Source of the DNA: Prostheceraeus crozeri
Lineage: Eukaryota > Platyhelminthes > Polycladida > Euryleptidae
NCBI GenBank assembly: GCA_907163375.1
Contig: CAJQUW010015437.1
Span: forward strand, 930,001-994,000
DNA length: 64,000 bases
Reading direction: 5' to 3'
Both the position numbers and the translations under genes were made by a program. How positions within the stretch are numbered: the stretch's first letter is position 1; each line of letters starts with the position of its first letter. The notes beneath the pieces are model-generated. The model was not told the DNA's origin. It saw only the letters and a list, made by a program, of their open reading frames with translations, and made no database searches. Positions 30,693 to 43,090 of this stretch are shown here, piece after piece.

Positions 30693-32942
30693 CAGTGTTC
30701 GTACTGGGGCGCGAAAAATGAAGGCGGGCGCAAAAATTCCGAAAATATTTTCGCGCCCCAATATTGTCCCATATATTTTCGCTCCCCAAAAAATATTTGA
30801 CTATAATATATCACTGGGAACTGTTAGATGTGTATCAGATTGATGACAGTAATAGAATTGAATATTTTCCTTATTCCAGAAAATGCCTTCCTGACATAAC
30901 ACTAACAAATAGGAATAGTGTGTAAACCTACTACGACATACCGTGATCATCACTGCGTATTCTACGGACGTAATATGTTGGTCAACTCGGAATAGAAAGA
31001 GAGATGATCATCAAAACGTTTCTGGCTTACGACGACTAAAAGCTGCCCACTTACAAAATCCCCTACTACATATCCCCCGCAATTTTATTCTCCAAAACTT
31101 TTCAACGACTGATAACAAACGTTAACAAAATTCATTAAATAAGGAACATGTTACCATAGGAACCCAACAGAGATCGATAGCATGGTTATCGGAAGGTTAC
31201 ATGAGTGATTAGTTTAGAAAACGTTCAAAGATTTCAGGAAGATACAACAAATTTGTCACAGCAGAATTTCTTGAGATAGGGTCCGCTGGATTTAATTCCG
31301 AAGGCACATACAGGGACCTGATCCCCTTTTGGATGATGATAGCCCTGATCAAAAACCAAAGACTTGAATGAACACTTTCCCAACGAAAGCAAGCCCGTCA
31401 CATCCGTTGCGATGAGGTCTCCAGGTTCGGCTAACAAGCAAGCTGTCGAGAACGCCTGGAGTTCATTGGCCCATTGCGAAGTGAGAGGAGTATTCTTTGA
31501 CCACGCTGTGTCTTTACATACCACGGCCTGTGATGTCGGCGTGGCGTCGGAGAAAAAGACGTTGCGCGCTGCCCCCGGCAGAACAATAGACCCGTACCAA
31601 AATTTTTCTAAGACTGGTAAATATGCTTTAAGTTTTTCAAATGTCCACTTAAGAGGCGCATAGAGCGGGCACATCACATGTAAAAGAAATGTTACGTATC
31701 CCAGCCATTTGGGATTTTGATGAAAACGGTTAGCCATTTGCAGAATTTTTGGAATGTTGTTTAAATGTTTTTGAGCGAGCCTACCCGGCCGAGATTTCAA
31801 ATCGAGCGTCGATCCAAGATAATCAAGCTTCCGAGTTGGCCGAAGTTGAGATTTCTTCAAATTTATAGTGAAATTTACAGCCTTTAAGCGCGCTAATAAC
31901 CTGGCTTTGAGACGGAAGATTTTTCGACGTGGTGCCGCTACTAGAATGTCATCCAAATGACACCAAATAATGACGTTTGCAGAACGTAGAGGATGGATAA
32001 TTTCGATTAAAGTATGCTGTAAGAAGCTTGGAGAAGGAGCGAGGCCCATGGGCATTCGGTTAAAACGGAAAACACGGTTATGGTACGCGAAATCAGTAAT
32101 AAACCGCGACTGCGGCGCCAACGGCAGCGCGTGAAAGGCGTTCTTTAAATCTATGCGGATGCTCATGGCTCTACGCGGCCATACAAAAGAAGAAGTCATA
32201 GCATGGAACGAAGGCAGATGGAGGCGCGGTTTTTGCAAAAACGGAGTTAAATGCTTATAATCGATAAGAAACCTACTTACATGTGTACTTTCATTTCTGA
32301 TCTTTTCTTCATTTAAATCACAAGGAAAATAGGGCATAAACTCTTACGGTGTATTAATGAAACTTATTATGTTACATTTCAGTACCAGATGGAAAGTGTA
32401 GCGACGTTATTTTAACGAAGACGTTGACTACACCGAGAAAAGTCAGGTATGACAAGCCCTAACACCCCGATTTTAGTCTTTGGTTCGGTTCCATTTGGCC
32501 CAGATTTGGTTGTAGTGATTTCGGGCATTTTTCTAAGGCCCCACAACCAAATCCTAGCCAATTGGAACTGGAAAAGGCATTTTCGGGGTTCCTTAGGCTC
32601 ATTTGATTCAACGTTGCGGAAATATTATAGTACCGAATTAGAATGAATACATTATAACGTACCGTACTTATATGTTCGTATATGATCTCATTAATATCAT
32701 ATGGTTGTCTGCTCCATGCAGGGCCATCCATTAATCAATTATGTTTTCATCTACTCCATCAAAGGTATCTAATAAATGCTGTAAATCGTCATAGACCTAT
32801 GAAATTGACCCGTAAATATGCCTATATGAATTCCATATATGTTTGAAAAATGTATGTATTGACCTTACGCTCGTGAATACATGTATCTTAGACCAATTAG
32901 TTGGGGGCGCGAAAAATGCGAAATCGGCCAGTACGAACACTG
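30693..32942. mobile_element. 2.25-kb unit with 15-bp inverted ends and 6-bp target duplication
   Basis: The left end CAGTGTTCGTACTGG (30693-30707) is repeated exactly inverted at 32928-32942. The hexamer GTAATG lies directly outside both ends (30687-30692 and 32943-32948). Inside each end is a GGCGCGAAAAATG-like piece (30708-30720 and inverted at about 32905-32920), extending the similarity. This is the structure of a cut-and-paste DNA transposon. The content, however, is an RT-RNase H fossil (31234-32337), so either a retroelement inserted into a non-autonomous DNA transposon or the unit is a composite. Flanking DNA carries TGTCGGCA motifs on both sides, so part of the outer similarity may belong to the target. 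Confidence 0.65.
31234..32337 (-). pseudogene. RT-RNase H fossil, possibly hepadnavirus-like (HEART-type) retroelement
   Basis: About 367 residues of reverse transcriptase joined to RNase H: RT motif A region SIRIDLKNAFHALPLAP, motif B FNRMPMGLAPSPSFLQHTL, catalytic region WCHLDDILVAAP, motif D/E region INLKKSQLRPTRKLDYLGST, then RNase H FFSDATPT...NELQAF...LIATDVTGLL. FSDATPT and LIATD closely resemble hepadnaviral FADATPT and LIGTD, which argues for a hepadna-like element such as those reported from insects; DIRS/Ngaro-type RTs are the main alternative because of the KS.L.PT..L.YLG stretch. The fossil looks broken and truncated, with at least one break. No gag, capsid or integrase accompanies it. 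Confidence 0.55.
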
Positions 32943-33316
32943 GTAATGACGCCTGTCGGCAAGTAAGCAGTAAATCAGGAACCGTCCACCTTTTTGCCGA
33001 CAGCGAAAAGTAACGATATTTCGTTGTCAGGCCGACATATTTTTTTTTACTGGGATCCTCCGCATCCCTGTTATGTACATAACAAACGGAAACCACCAGA
33101 TATCACACTCCGAATTACAGGTAAAACAATGCGTTATGATAGATATCATACGATATTTTCAAGCATTATCCTATAACAAACTCCGGCCTGCGGCCGTTGT
33201 TTTTTATGTTGATAAAGCTTTTAAATATCGTTTGATATCCTATACGTAGATGTAGCATAACAAAATAACAATCGTGTCATTTATCTTGATAATCGTTTGA
33301 GCATCGCATCACAGCA

Positions 33317-34660
33317 ATGATCAACCTTCAGAAAATTGAAAACGAAATGATTAGTGGGGTAATCACCGAAGAGTTAAAGTTTTTAACAGAGCTCTCCAAC
33401 GAAACACGTGTTGAAATAAATCAATTGTATTACATGAGTAGTGTGCACATTGAGGAAATTGAAAAACTTTTGGCAGAAAATGCGTATCCTGAACTTGATG
33501 AGGCCATCCTGTCAGAAATGAATAGCATTGAGCACCATAATGTAAATTCAAACACAATGATCCAAACAAAGCATAATGCACGACTTTGAAGTCATTTTTA
33601 GAACAGCAGAAGTTACCTGATAACATCAAAGACATGCCAACAGGGTATTTGGCTCAATACTTCTGGTACAGTAAGCTCGTCAACAAAGATGGCGATCTTT
33701 ATTCACCATCTTCTTTAATTTGTATAAGAGCATCCATTCAAAGATTCTTAACATCGAGTGAAATTGGCAGAAAAGTATAAACATAATTAGCGGAGAAGAA
33801 TTTAAAGTTGCAAACAACATGCTGAAATGTAAGGTTGGACAATATTTGAAGAAGAATGGATCTTCGATTAATTCAACAGTATCGATCAGTCCTGAGGATC
33901 TTGAGAAGCTCGGGTCTTATTTTGATCGTTCCAGGCCAGAAATTATTCAAGAAGAAGTATTCTTCCATTTGCTACATCATTTTGGATACAGAGGACGCGA
34001 ATGGATCCGTGACATTAAAGCAAATTTGCTGAAAATACAGAAAGACGGAAATGGAGTACGATGCGTGGAAATAGTGAAACCGATTGCAGAGAAAAATGTA
34101 AAGGCTTCGTTATCAAGACGCTGCTATGAAACTAACAAAAATGATGACATGTATGAAATGATGGATAAAAGTAAATGTCCCGTCGAAGCCTTATAAGTCT
34201 ATTTGAGTAAATTAACGAATGATGCACTGTTTCCGAGGCCATTAATTCAGTTCACCGATGCCACGTGTTATTCATCGTGTCAGGTACTAGGAAAGCATAC
34301 TCTCCATAATTTCATGAAGAAAATCTCCCAAAACGCCAAATTGTCCCAAGCATAGTTTGCGTGCTACTGTTGTAACTGAACTCCACGGTAAGGGACATTC
34401 AGTGGAACATATTCAAGCTGTAACCGGACATAAAAGACCTTAATCCGTTTTTAGATATCTGAAAAACTTTTCATCTGAAAAGAAGCGCAAAATATCTCAT
34501 GATATAACAACAACCATGCACAAAACGGTGGAGGCAAGAAGTAGCAATGATTCAATGACTTACCGTGTTTCACGAGAGTCTGTGACAGAAACTGAGACCA
34601 GACAACCATCAGCCGTTTTGGAGAAGAATGGGGCAGTTCTCAAGTTTTACCTTTGACACT
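33317..34660 (+). pseudogene. Crypton (tyrosine recombinase, DUF3504-type) remnant
   Basis: Coding-like text across at least three frames: LPDNIKDMPTGYLAQYFWYS and LICIRASIQRFLTSSE (the typical N-terminal SAM-like part, ...SSIQRSIQRYL), then SISPEDLEKLGSYFD, EEVFFHLLHHFGYRGREWIR with the catalytic Arg, RCYETNKNDDMYEMMDKSKC, then LHGKGHSVEHIQAVTGHKRP and SVFRYLKNFSSE with the candidate nucleophilic Tyr. Cryptons insert by tyrosine recombination, and their enzyme was domesticated in QRICH1, ZMYM and KCTD1 genes. Several lesions are visible: a TGA at about 33587, a frame change near 33580, a TAA near 33778, a TAA near 34194 and a TAG at about 34352. It is a dead copy. Confidence 0.75.
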
Positions 34661-35744
34661 ATGACACTTTTTACCATCTAATCGTCTTTTTTTCCTGTTC
34701 ATAAAGTTTGATACTGTAATGTGCTGTAATATATCCGTGGTAGCGGACATATATTGGGCTTTTTTCTTCCATAGGAATTGCATGGCATTTACCGGACTAT
34801 ATTGCAACTAAGAGCATTATTGTCCGGCAGAATGTAGAAATCTCATGCTAGGATGAATTATAATACATGCATTATAATTCGATGTGCCACATTGACTTTT
34901 GTTGACGTGTATGTACGTGATAATTATCACATGTAAGTTTGACTATTTATACTTTCTCCATTAACACACTGCGTATATTTAATGATTTTGTTATAGCAGG
35001 CTTGGGCCGGGCCTGGACCTGAGATTTCAAAATTTTCACGGCCTGGGCTTGAGCCTAAAATGTGAGACCGTTTCCAACTTTGCTTATCCCGAAGTACATG
35101 CGGGAGCCCTCCCTCGAAATGCTGCAGCCAATTCAGCAGGCGGCCCATTTTTTCTTGAGTCCAGCTTGGCAACATTTTTATTGTGGACTAACCATCGCTA
35201 GTTAGCCAGCATTAAATGTCTCTAACGACAGTAAATTTGCACAAATCTTAGCTCATACGTACTACAGTGATCGACTACTAATCTCAATTTTCTCCTAGCT
35301 GCCCTATACAACTATAGCCGCGGACTTAGAAACCATTGCACACCATCTCCAAAAAGCCCGTTTCCATTGGAAACCGGCTTCTGTTTGCGGTTTTTTATCT
35401 TTACATTATTCGCAACCCTTGCATTCTATGCGCCCTTACAATGACCGCCGAGGAAGCTCCAAAAGTTAAGTTTATTCCACTGTGTGCTCCCTCTGGTATC
35501 CAACAGCAATCGTGATCCACGATTATTACTTGTTTGTAACCAAATTAATATACCACCGCGCCAGGCTCATGCTGAATTACTGATTGCTTTTCTTGTGGCC
35601 ACAGCGGCCCCACCTAGCGCCATTGTCATAGGAAAATTGCCTGCAGCGTTCCAGTCCAAGAGAGTATCCTACGGACTGCTCAGCTCTATCTTAACTCTGT
35701 CGTTTCGGAATCGGCTCAAACCGTCTTAAATAAAACCTTGTGTC
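34661..35744. other. No gene recognised; small hAT-end-like palindromic stretch
   Basis: Around 35000-35055 the repeated GGCTTGGGCCGGGCCTGG / GGCCTGGGCTTGAGCC sequence looks like the end of a short non-autonomous DNA transposon. Otherwise featureless. Confidence 0.35.
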
Positions 35745-36090
35745 TTCGTATGGAAGCGATATGCATGAACATAAATGAACTTCGATAAAATTGAAATCGA
35801 TGTAGACAAACATTTTGACATGGAAAAATAAGCTTCATATGACATCAATTTGCATAAATATTTCAATGAACTTCGAAGAAAGTCGACGTGGAAAATAATT
35901 TTGACAGAGAAAAAAGCAAAACTTCGATGGAAAGTGAAATTGATCCAAACAATGGTTATGATTTGAAAAAATGGACTTCGCTTGACGTCGATTTACATGA
36001 ACGTTTTGACTAAGAAAAAAACTGATGAACTTCGATGGAAGTTGATGTGGAAAATAATTTTGATAAAGAAATAAATTTTGATGAACAAGC
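35745..36090. repeat. Diverged minisatellite, roughly 60-bp unit
   Basis: Imperfect copies of a unit like AACTTCGATGGAAGTTGATG...GGAAAATAATTTTGA recur five to six times. Stops in all frames argue against a coding repeat. Confidence 0.5.
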
Positions 36091-37159
36091 TTCGCGAATG
36101 AGCACGTGATTGAACTTCACATTGGCGTCACCTATAATATGTTTGTCTTGGACCTCACTGAAAACTATGCAATCAGGTCTGAAGCTAGTTGGTTCTAACC
36201 AATGCTCAATTAGCCGCTGTAGTCTGTCAACTGAGCTGAACTTTTCTCTCTCGACATGATACTTTCTCATACTCTGATTTTCTCATAATTTCTCATAGAA
36301 GAGAGGCACGCAACACTTGAATAGAGGATTTTTTTTATTGACTTTGTACAGTTTCATGACTTGAAATGAAAGTTATACAGGGGTATTCACACCCCCAAAT
36401 ACTCACAAACTGTTAACTTTTCTGTGATACCATTTCCTAGCGCGATGGGGAATCAGATAAACGACCATTCTCACTATAAGAGCGACTTTTCGAAAAATGG
36501 GTTCGAAATTTAGAATTTTTTTGAATTTAACAAAATTGTGTCTAGCAGTTGTCACCATCTCTGGGCATCATAAAATACACAGGGGCCTCAAATATCATCA
36601 ATACTTTTGGTGAATGAGCTCTTGAAATGAACACATCAAAAAGTGATGTTGCGTACTCTATTTAAGGAAGTCGCTCACTTATGGTTGTTCTATAACCTTC
36701 TTATTCACTTATTTGAAGACCGAACTTTTAGGGACTTTATGACCATATATTCAAATGATACATCTAAAAAATCCGAGACATCCCTGCAAATGTTGTGTAT
36801 TTTTGTGATATTTTTCGAAAAAATTGCATAACTGAAAACCGATTTTGTAGATAACTTCATGAAAAAATAATAAGCAGCATTGAACCGAATTTAGTGAAAA
36901 TCAAAAGTTTTTATCATGTATTTGGCTTCAGTTGTGATCATTGAGCCTGCCATTCGTTCGTAATCCCTTTGTAGTTGCATTCATGGAGGCTAAAATATTA
37001 TAAAGTACGCAACAATATTATTATCTAAAAGTAAGACAATTTTGCATCGTTGAAATATACATAAATGCTTTTTATTCTTTCTGACTTAACTCAAGAGCCT
37101 CCCTCCATGAAATCACTTTTAAAAACGATACTTAACAGAATATTTTACGTTTATTTACA
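36091..37159. other. No gene recognised
   Basis: AT-rich. The minus-strand frame at 36010-36270 (86 codons) looks protein-like in composition but matches nothing I know. Confidence 0.35.
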
Positions 37160-37796
37160 CATTGACACAGGGTTTTTGTTGTGTAAGTCAATACTTCCAA
37201 GGGTATAAAAAGCCAATAGTTTTGAATATAGTAGAATTGCATGCTAATGTCAATAAGACAATTTACAATAGTAGCAATATAGCAATTGTATAATAGCAAT
37301 ATAGCAATAATCAATGAACTACAATGTAAAACACAAAGAGCGATCAATTGATTCAGGGAAAAAATTGCGGTTCATTGAATGCGATATGATTCGATAGTGC
37401 ACGCAACTAAAAAATCAAATATCAAACACGAAATATTTTCTCGAGCCTGTGTTATGAATTCCTGTAGAAGGAATAGGGTCTACCGCTCACAATATTTGTG
37501 AAAAAATACAATAATATGCTGCTCGTAGTCTTTGGCCATAATAGCACTCATGGTCGATATTTTTATTGCTAAGTCAATGCCTCCAGTGGATAAAAAAGCC
37601 ATAAGTTCAGAATATTGCACTATGTACCGTGCATCACATGATAGAATCAATAAATAATATATCAAATTACTTAAGATGTAAAACTTAAGGAAAAACAAAT
37701 TTTCTCAGAAAAGAAAATTACTGTTCATTTAATGAATGATTCTAGTGTTCGCAACCACAAAATCAAATATCAAATACGAATATTATCTCGAAGACA
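37160..37796. repeat. Diverged direct duplication of about 250 bp
   Basis: 37188-37440 and 37570-37796 share blocks in the same order: TAAGTCAATACTTCCA / TAAGTCAATGCCTCCA, AAAAAGCCAATAGTT / AAAAAGCCATAAGTT, GTTCATTGAATG / GTTCATTTAATG, and AAAATCAAATATCAAA. An old tandem duplication. Confidence 0.6.
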
Positions 37797-39176
37797 ACTG
37801 AACCGAAAAATTATTAACTGCAGCTGTTCAGCTGTTAACTGCAGGAATCTTCAAGCAATCACACAATGCGCTGGCGATGTGTTCATAGCAAATCACAGAG
37901 ATTTGTGTGATATGTGGAGCGTGTGCGCTTAGCTCGATAGTCAGACTCGGCTTCTCCCGATAAAAACGCAGAAGCAAATAAATTGCAACATTGCAAGAAG
38001 AGATCTATTTATAAATTCTTAGATTCAGATATAGAGAGGCGCAAATTTTCCCTACTCGTGCCTTCGCCAAATTTTGGAGAAGATGATGACGCGCTGAATC
38101 GTCGTGTCTGCGTTCACCAATGGCTGAACGTCGGATCGGAAGGGGAGAAGCCGCTGAAAGATAGAGCGATGAAGTTTCTATAATTTGATGTTTGATTCGG
38201 GCGATTGTTTATGGCGGCGATCTCAACAGTGGTTATTTTTCTACACCAGCCAGTCGTGCGAGGGATTATGCAGAAAGAAGAACCATCGTGCAGGAAGTTC
38301 ATGCCATTGAAATAAAACCACTCTCAAGGGATAGAATATGAGGAGCACAAAAACATTTTTGCAGCCCTAAATTTGAAACATGTAAGTGATTGACAGACTT
38401 TAATGAACACAACAGAGTCTTGCGTTGGCAAGAGCTTCCTTGAGAGTGAATGTTCTCTATGGTCATCTCGCCAAGGCGATCAAGCGTCATGTGAGAAATT
38501 AACATCACATTTTCATTGTCATTTGACGTTTAAAATCTTGGGAAAACAAGAGTTGCGTTGACGAACAATCAGCCTACGATTGCATGCTTATGAGGCTGTT
38601 CAGAAAAAGAGGCTGTCACATCGGACTCACAGTGAATCACAATTCACATGCAGTATAGTCAATGTAGAGTAGTATGTGGACTTCAGTGTAACTTTCATTT
38701 AAATATCAGTCTATTTCTCACATCATTTCATTTCATTCTGCAGTCATGGATGCCAGCATGACTTGAATGTTCATGTACTTGTACAAGTGTTTGAAAATTC
38801 ACTGACATTAAGATAGCGTCAAACCAATTATTTTATGCAGTTCATGGTGTCTGCTGCATTAATCCACTATGGAGCAAAGGCCTATGGTTTGGGAGCACGC
38901 GACGCCATTGAATGTAAATATACAAGACTATGTATAATACACTCCTTTCTCTCAAATGGGCCCTGCAAGTATCTACGTGTAATTTGGATCATTAAAAGCA
39001 GACTCTTTTGTATATAGGCATGAGCATGACTTACATTTGTATATAGTCTTTACAAACATTTAAGGGATTAAAAGAGCAGAATATATTTTTTGAATGTCAA
39101 TCAAGATCACATGTAAAAGAGGATAAAACTTAAACCTGCCTTATCTTGATAACATATGTGCATAACTTAATTTTAT
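37797..39176. other. No gene recognised
   Basis: No supported coding frame. The 66-codon frame at 37983-38183 is unrecognised. Confidence 0.35.
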
Positions 39177-39515
39177 AAATGCTCGATTCTGATTGATTGT
39201 CAGAAAGGTACTGGATGATCCCAATACCTTATTCAAGCCCAATGAAATCTTCACATACTGAATAAAATGCTCAGATACTCTTCAAAATATGTTTTAAATC
39301 AAGCAACTTTTATTAAGATATTCTAAATGGCATTTAAATGATTTTTAGAATACTTTATTCTGATTGACTAATGAAAGGTCTTGTACGTTCCTAGTGCAAA
39401 ACATTCGTACATTCTACAACAATGTCATCTTATATCCAAAACCTGTTTACCTAAGTTATTTCAACCATCGATGCCTAGATTTTATGAATACTCAATTCTG
39501 ATAGGCTGTCAGAAA
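39176..39515. repeat. Three diverged copies of an AATACTCGATTCTGATTG unit
   Basis: Copies at about 39177, 39347 and 39484 share ATTCTGAT(T/A)G(A/G)(T/C)TGTCAGAAAG-like sequence, roughly 150 bp apart. Confidence 0.45.
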
Positions 39516-40410
39516 GTTCATGTCTTCTAGCTCAAAAGGCGCCCACAGATGATTTTAGCGACTGTCATTTTTAAATTCAGTATACTCGGAAGTAACAAAA
39601 ACCGCTTCAACTGAGTTCGCCAAATTGTTTCCACTTGATCGGTCTTCCTGCCACTCGTGTACAGGACTCCAGAGAAACTTGTTGCAAGTAAATATGGCGG
39701 TTTTGTTTAGTGGCTATTTTGAACATCTGTGAAATCACCGGGACAGGCTGTCTGATCTTAGCATTCGGCTTCGTTTTGGAGAACGGTTCCCAAAGTGGGG
39801 GCCATGCCTCCCCAAGGGGCCATGGAGCCCATTTGAAGGGGCCACGGGTGCATTCACATTTCAAAGGCAAAAGGCAAATTTCTGAAAGGAAATAATTCTT
39901 TACTCGTTTATTCTTTACTCATTTTCAGACGTTAGTAAAATCCAGGCAGACGCAATTTCAATTATTTGAGGAGACAGTATATTGATGGCGCAACTAAACA
40001 GGCGTCGATGACGGAAACATATCGGTGTGAACATCCATCGATACCGGAAGCGCTTACTACGCGCGCGCAAAATTGGGGAAAGCCAGACAGCCAGCCAGTT
40101 TGCAGGACGCACACTCCATCGATCGCGATCTCTCCTATGGTCGTGGGCGCGCTCCTTTAGGAGTCGAACTATCTATTTCTGCTCGTGAGTGAGCCTGCCT
40201 TGATCTCCTCCAGGAGCTAGTTTGGCTGACACTCGCATTGCACTAATCCTCGCACCAGGTCGACCACCATTACACTCAGTACTCTACGCTTCATCGATAG
40301 TGAAATAAACCACTCTCTTCTTTTCTCACCGATATATTCGCCGTTTGTGCTTCGTCTTCTTTCGTTACAGTAAGATTTACTTTTACCAATCTTCTTCGAA
40401 TCCAAGAATT

Positions 40411-40597
40411 GGATGTCTTCGGCAACCAAAATGCGCAAGTATTCTGAGTAGTACTTGAAATTCGGCTTCACTAATATCATGGATAAAGGCGTTGAAAAGC
40501 CACAATGTGTGATTTGCGACAAAGTTCTTGGAGTTGATTCGTTAAGGCCAAGTAAATTGAAAATACATCTCGAATACAAGCTTTCGTCAAAAACTTG
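40411..40597 (+). pseudogene. hAT transposase N-terminal fragment with BED zinc finger
   Basis: Frame from ATG at 40411: MSSATKMRKYSE, stop, YLKFGFTNIMDKGVEKPQCV then ICDKVLGVDSLRPSKLKIHL, ending in TGA. The pattern PQCVIC.KVL....RPSKLK.HLE is the BED finger of ZBED5/Charlie-type hAT transposases, used to bind the element's ends. One internal TAG is visible. The remainder of the transposase is not in place, because another element begins at 40636. Confidence 0.7.
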
Positions 40598-41066
40598 AAA
40601 ACTGGCATCGAAAAATTTCGAATGGAGATTTTCAATGACGCAAGTCGGACAATTTGACGCAGAAAACCATTTTTACCAACTGAATTCGTCACTTCAGATA
40701 CGTGACATGACGCAAGTCGGTCTTTATGACGCAAATGGTATATTAGACGCAATAAGTATATTTGACTCAAGCTGAAGTAAATGAAAATTGAAGTCAGACT
40801 TTTTGACGCAGTTCGTATATTTGACTCAAAATCATGAAATAAATTCTGAAAACTTCCTGACGCATCCGAACAATTTGACGCATTTGGTATATTTGACTCA
40901 AAAACGATCGATAATGCAATGCGGTATATTAATATCTAAATATACGGTCAGAAGTTCTCTCAACAATATTATGCATGGAATAAAGCTATTATCTCAAAAG
41001 AACAAGTCAACATGGAATCAAATAGGCCTATATCAAATGATGCCCAAGATTTACAATCTTAAATAG

Positions 41067-42170
41067 TTCAGACAGCGGTTCATGGTAAATTTTGCACAAC
41101 AGAAATATGGCGATCATGCTTTCTTCCAATTCAATGTTATCCACTGTTAGAATTATTTGTCAAGATAATTTGCTTTATTAAGTTTCAATGATCATCACAC
41201 TATAAATGAACTAATCGCAGGAGCAATTTTCTGTCATCTGGAACATTCATCGTAATCGAAATATAATTTGCAGAATGTTCGAATCGATTAATTAGAAAAT
41301 TGCCATCTCATGTCAAGTAATGAGACCGAAAAGTTGACACTCTGTTTATCAGGAGGGCAACGACATGCCCTGAATAGTAGGCCTTGCCTACATTCTTTGG
41401 TTTATTCACGGGATCGTCAAGTAGGCAAGTCATTCCTTGAAAATGCATGAAACTGAAGGCAGGACTTGTGGAATTGAAACTGAGAAATTGTTTAGGTCTA
41501 ATTTTTGGAATGTGAATTTAGCAAGGAAGTGGAGGGGAGCACAGTATGGAAGTTACAATATCCGAAAGCAATGGACCTATTGTCAATAAGATCTTTGTGA
41601 AGGGTGTGAAGGCCTCACACCAAGTGAGAAAAAATTATAGGAAAAACTTGATAACAATAACAAATATGAATGTTCATATTTTTTATTCTTGTCCTAGATA
41701 TTAGATTATTGTCCTAGATTAGATTAGGTATTAGATTGTATTAGATTATTGTCCTAGATTATTGTTAGGACAAAGAACAAGAATAGAAGGATATCAGCAT
41801 ATGTCACTTCCCTTTCAGACTATGGTTTTCAATGATTTTTGTTATTTTCTTGATATTGTTATTTATGAATTGAAGCCAGAATAGGCTACCAAAATTCACT
41901 CAAAGCATTCGATAGGGCTCTGAGGTTCTTAAAGATATTTTTATATGCTGGGATTAGAAAATGAGAGAATCTAAGAAAACAAGAAATCGCAGTGGGCTGC
42001 AATGGTATGAATACACATGTAGACATACGATAATTAGACTTCTAAAATATCTGTCACATGCATGTGCAGATATCATCATTACGAGAAAACATTGCTGTCT
42101 ACTTTCGTCTGCATTGTACCATAGCTAAGTTGCGCACAATGATGATGCTGAAGCACTGCATGTCGCCTTC
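41067..42170. other. No gene recognised inside the 7.6-kb element
   Basis: AT-rich; only a short ATTAGATTATTGTCCTAG repeat at about 41695-41765. Confidence 0.4.
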
Positions 42171-42174
42171 TTTA

Positions 42175-42450
42175 AATCGCACCCCTCCGAGCAAACGGAT
42201 ACCCGATCAGCATCTTATAGTTTCTCCGGATATCCACGGATCTTCACGGCTGAACGGATGCACACCATTATTTCTACGCCAGGAGCCGCTTGGATATCCA
42301 GTCTATCTCCGCGGATAACAAATTTTTATCCCAAGGAGATCCGCATCTTATAAGCGGATATGTTTGATATCCAACCGATATCTGGTTCGTTGTTTCTGAC
42401 GGATATCCGTGCTATCGGCTGTGCATTCTGGTTATCCGCCTGGCATCCCT
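42175..42450. repeat. Cluster of GGATATCC / TCCGCGGA palindromic motifs
   Basis: GGATATCC or near variants occur at least six times in 270 bp, together with TCCGCGGATA and ATCCGC. Looks like a foldback-type repeat or a dense binding-site array. Confidence 0.45.
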
Positions 42451-42501
42451 TTGTTAACAATGGATATGTAGCAATCGCGACTTCGATGTCAGTTTGCTAT
42501 T

Positions 42502-43090
42502 AAATCAAAAAAGTTATCAGTTAGCCAAGCTGCTGTATTATTATCCAATCTTACAAATTTTCACCGATATGACGGCCTGTTCACGTAAAAAGGATTTTCA
42601 AATTACATCTTACATAAAAATCAAAATATCAATGTCTGATAAGTTGAACATTCATCTTTGTTATTGAGGCTTGGTTTCATAGATTTTATTAATATGGCCT
42701 CTCTGAAACGTAGGTTAATGCTGTTTGTATCAAACGCTATGATTTTGACTGTAAACGGGAAAGCTATGTTAGGAGAGCAACTTAGGTGATGTTTGAGTAC
42801 ACTTGAGTCTTTGTTTGTGGCATGTTCTTTAATGCGTGTATGGAGTGAACGGACTGTACTCCCGATATAATTGCTTTTACACGTTTTGCATGCTATTTCA
42901 TACACTACCATAGCTCTCAAGCAGATGTTGCTGTCAGCAATAACGCACTGATTCAATTTATACTTATGTTTGGAATGTGATTTTCTCAATTTGAAAATCC
43001 TTTTTACGTGAACAGGCCGTCATATCGGTGAAAATTTGTAAGATTGGATAATAATACAGCAGCTTGGCTAACTGACAACTTTTTTGATTC
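42502..43090 (-). mobile_element. Penelope-like fragment: GIY-YIG endonuclease between inverted 103-bp arms
   Basis: 42502-42604 and 42988-43090 are inverted copies of the same 103 bases with about one mismatch. They enclose the GIY-YIG frame. Penelope-like elements commonly have terminal repeats in mixed orientation, which may explain the arms. The near-perfect match suggests a recent origin. Confidence 0.65.
42621..42989 (-). CDS. GIY-YIG endonuclease domain of a Penelope-like element
   Basis: 122-residue frame: MVVYEIACKTCKSNYIGSTV, SLHTRIKEHATNKDSSVLKH, and a C-terminal LRFREAILIKSMKPSLNNKD. The Tyr of VYEI, the NYIGST block, the Arg in SLHTRIKEH and the Glu in REAILIK follow the catalytic pattern of GIY-YIG nucleases, and the CK.C.S.YIG spacing is that of Penelope-like elements, where this domain nicks the target DNA. 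The reverse transcriptase that should precede it is absent. The frame starts at the inner edge of the right arm, so it is a 3'-end fragment. Confidence 0.75.
   Translation of the reverse strand: MRKSHSKHKYKLNQCVIADSNICLRAMVVYEIACKTCKSNYIGSTVRSLHTRIKEHATNKDSSVLKHHLSCSPNIAFPFTVKIIAFDTNSINLRFREAILIKSMKPSLNNKDECSTYQTLIF

Noticed and set aside
36010-36270. 86-codon minus-strand frame as a gene
   Set aside because: No recognisable motif, no splice or promoter signal, and it overlaps a minisatellite.
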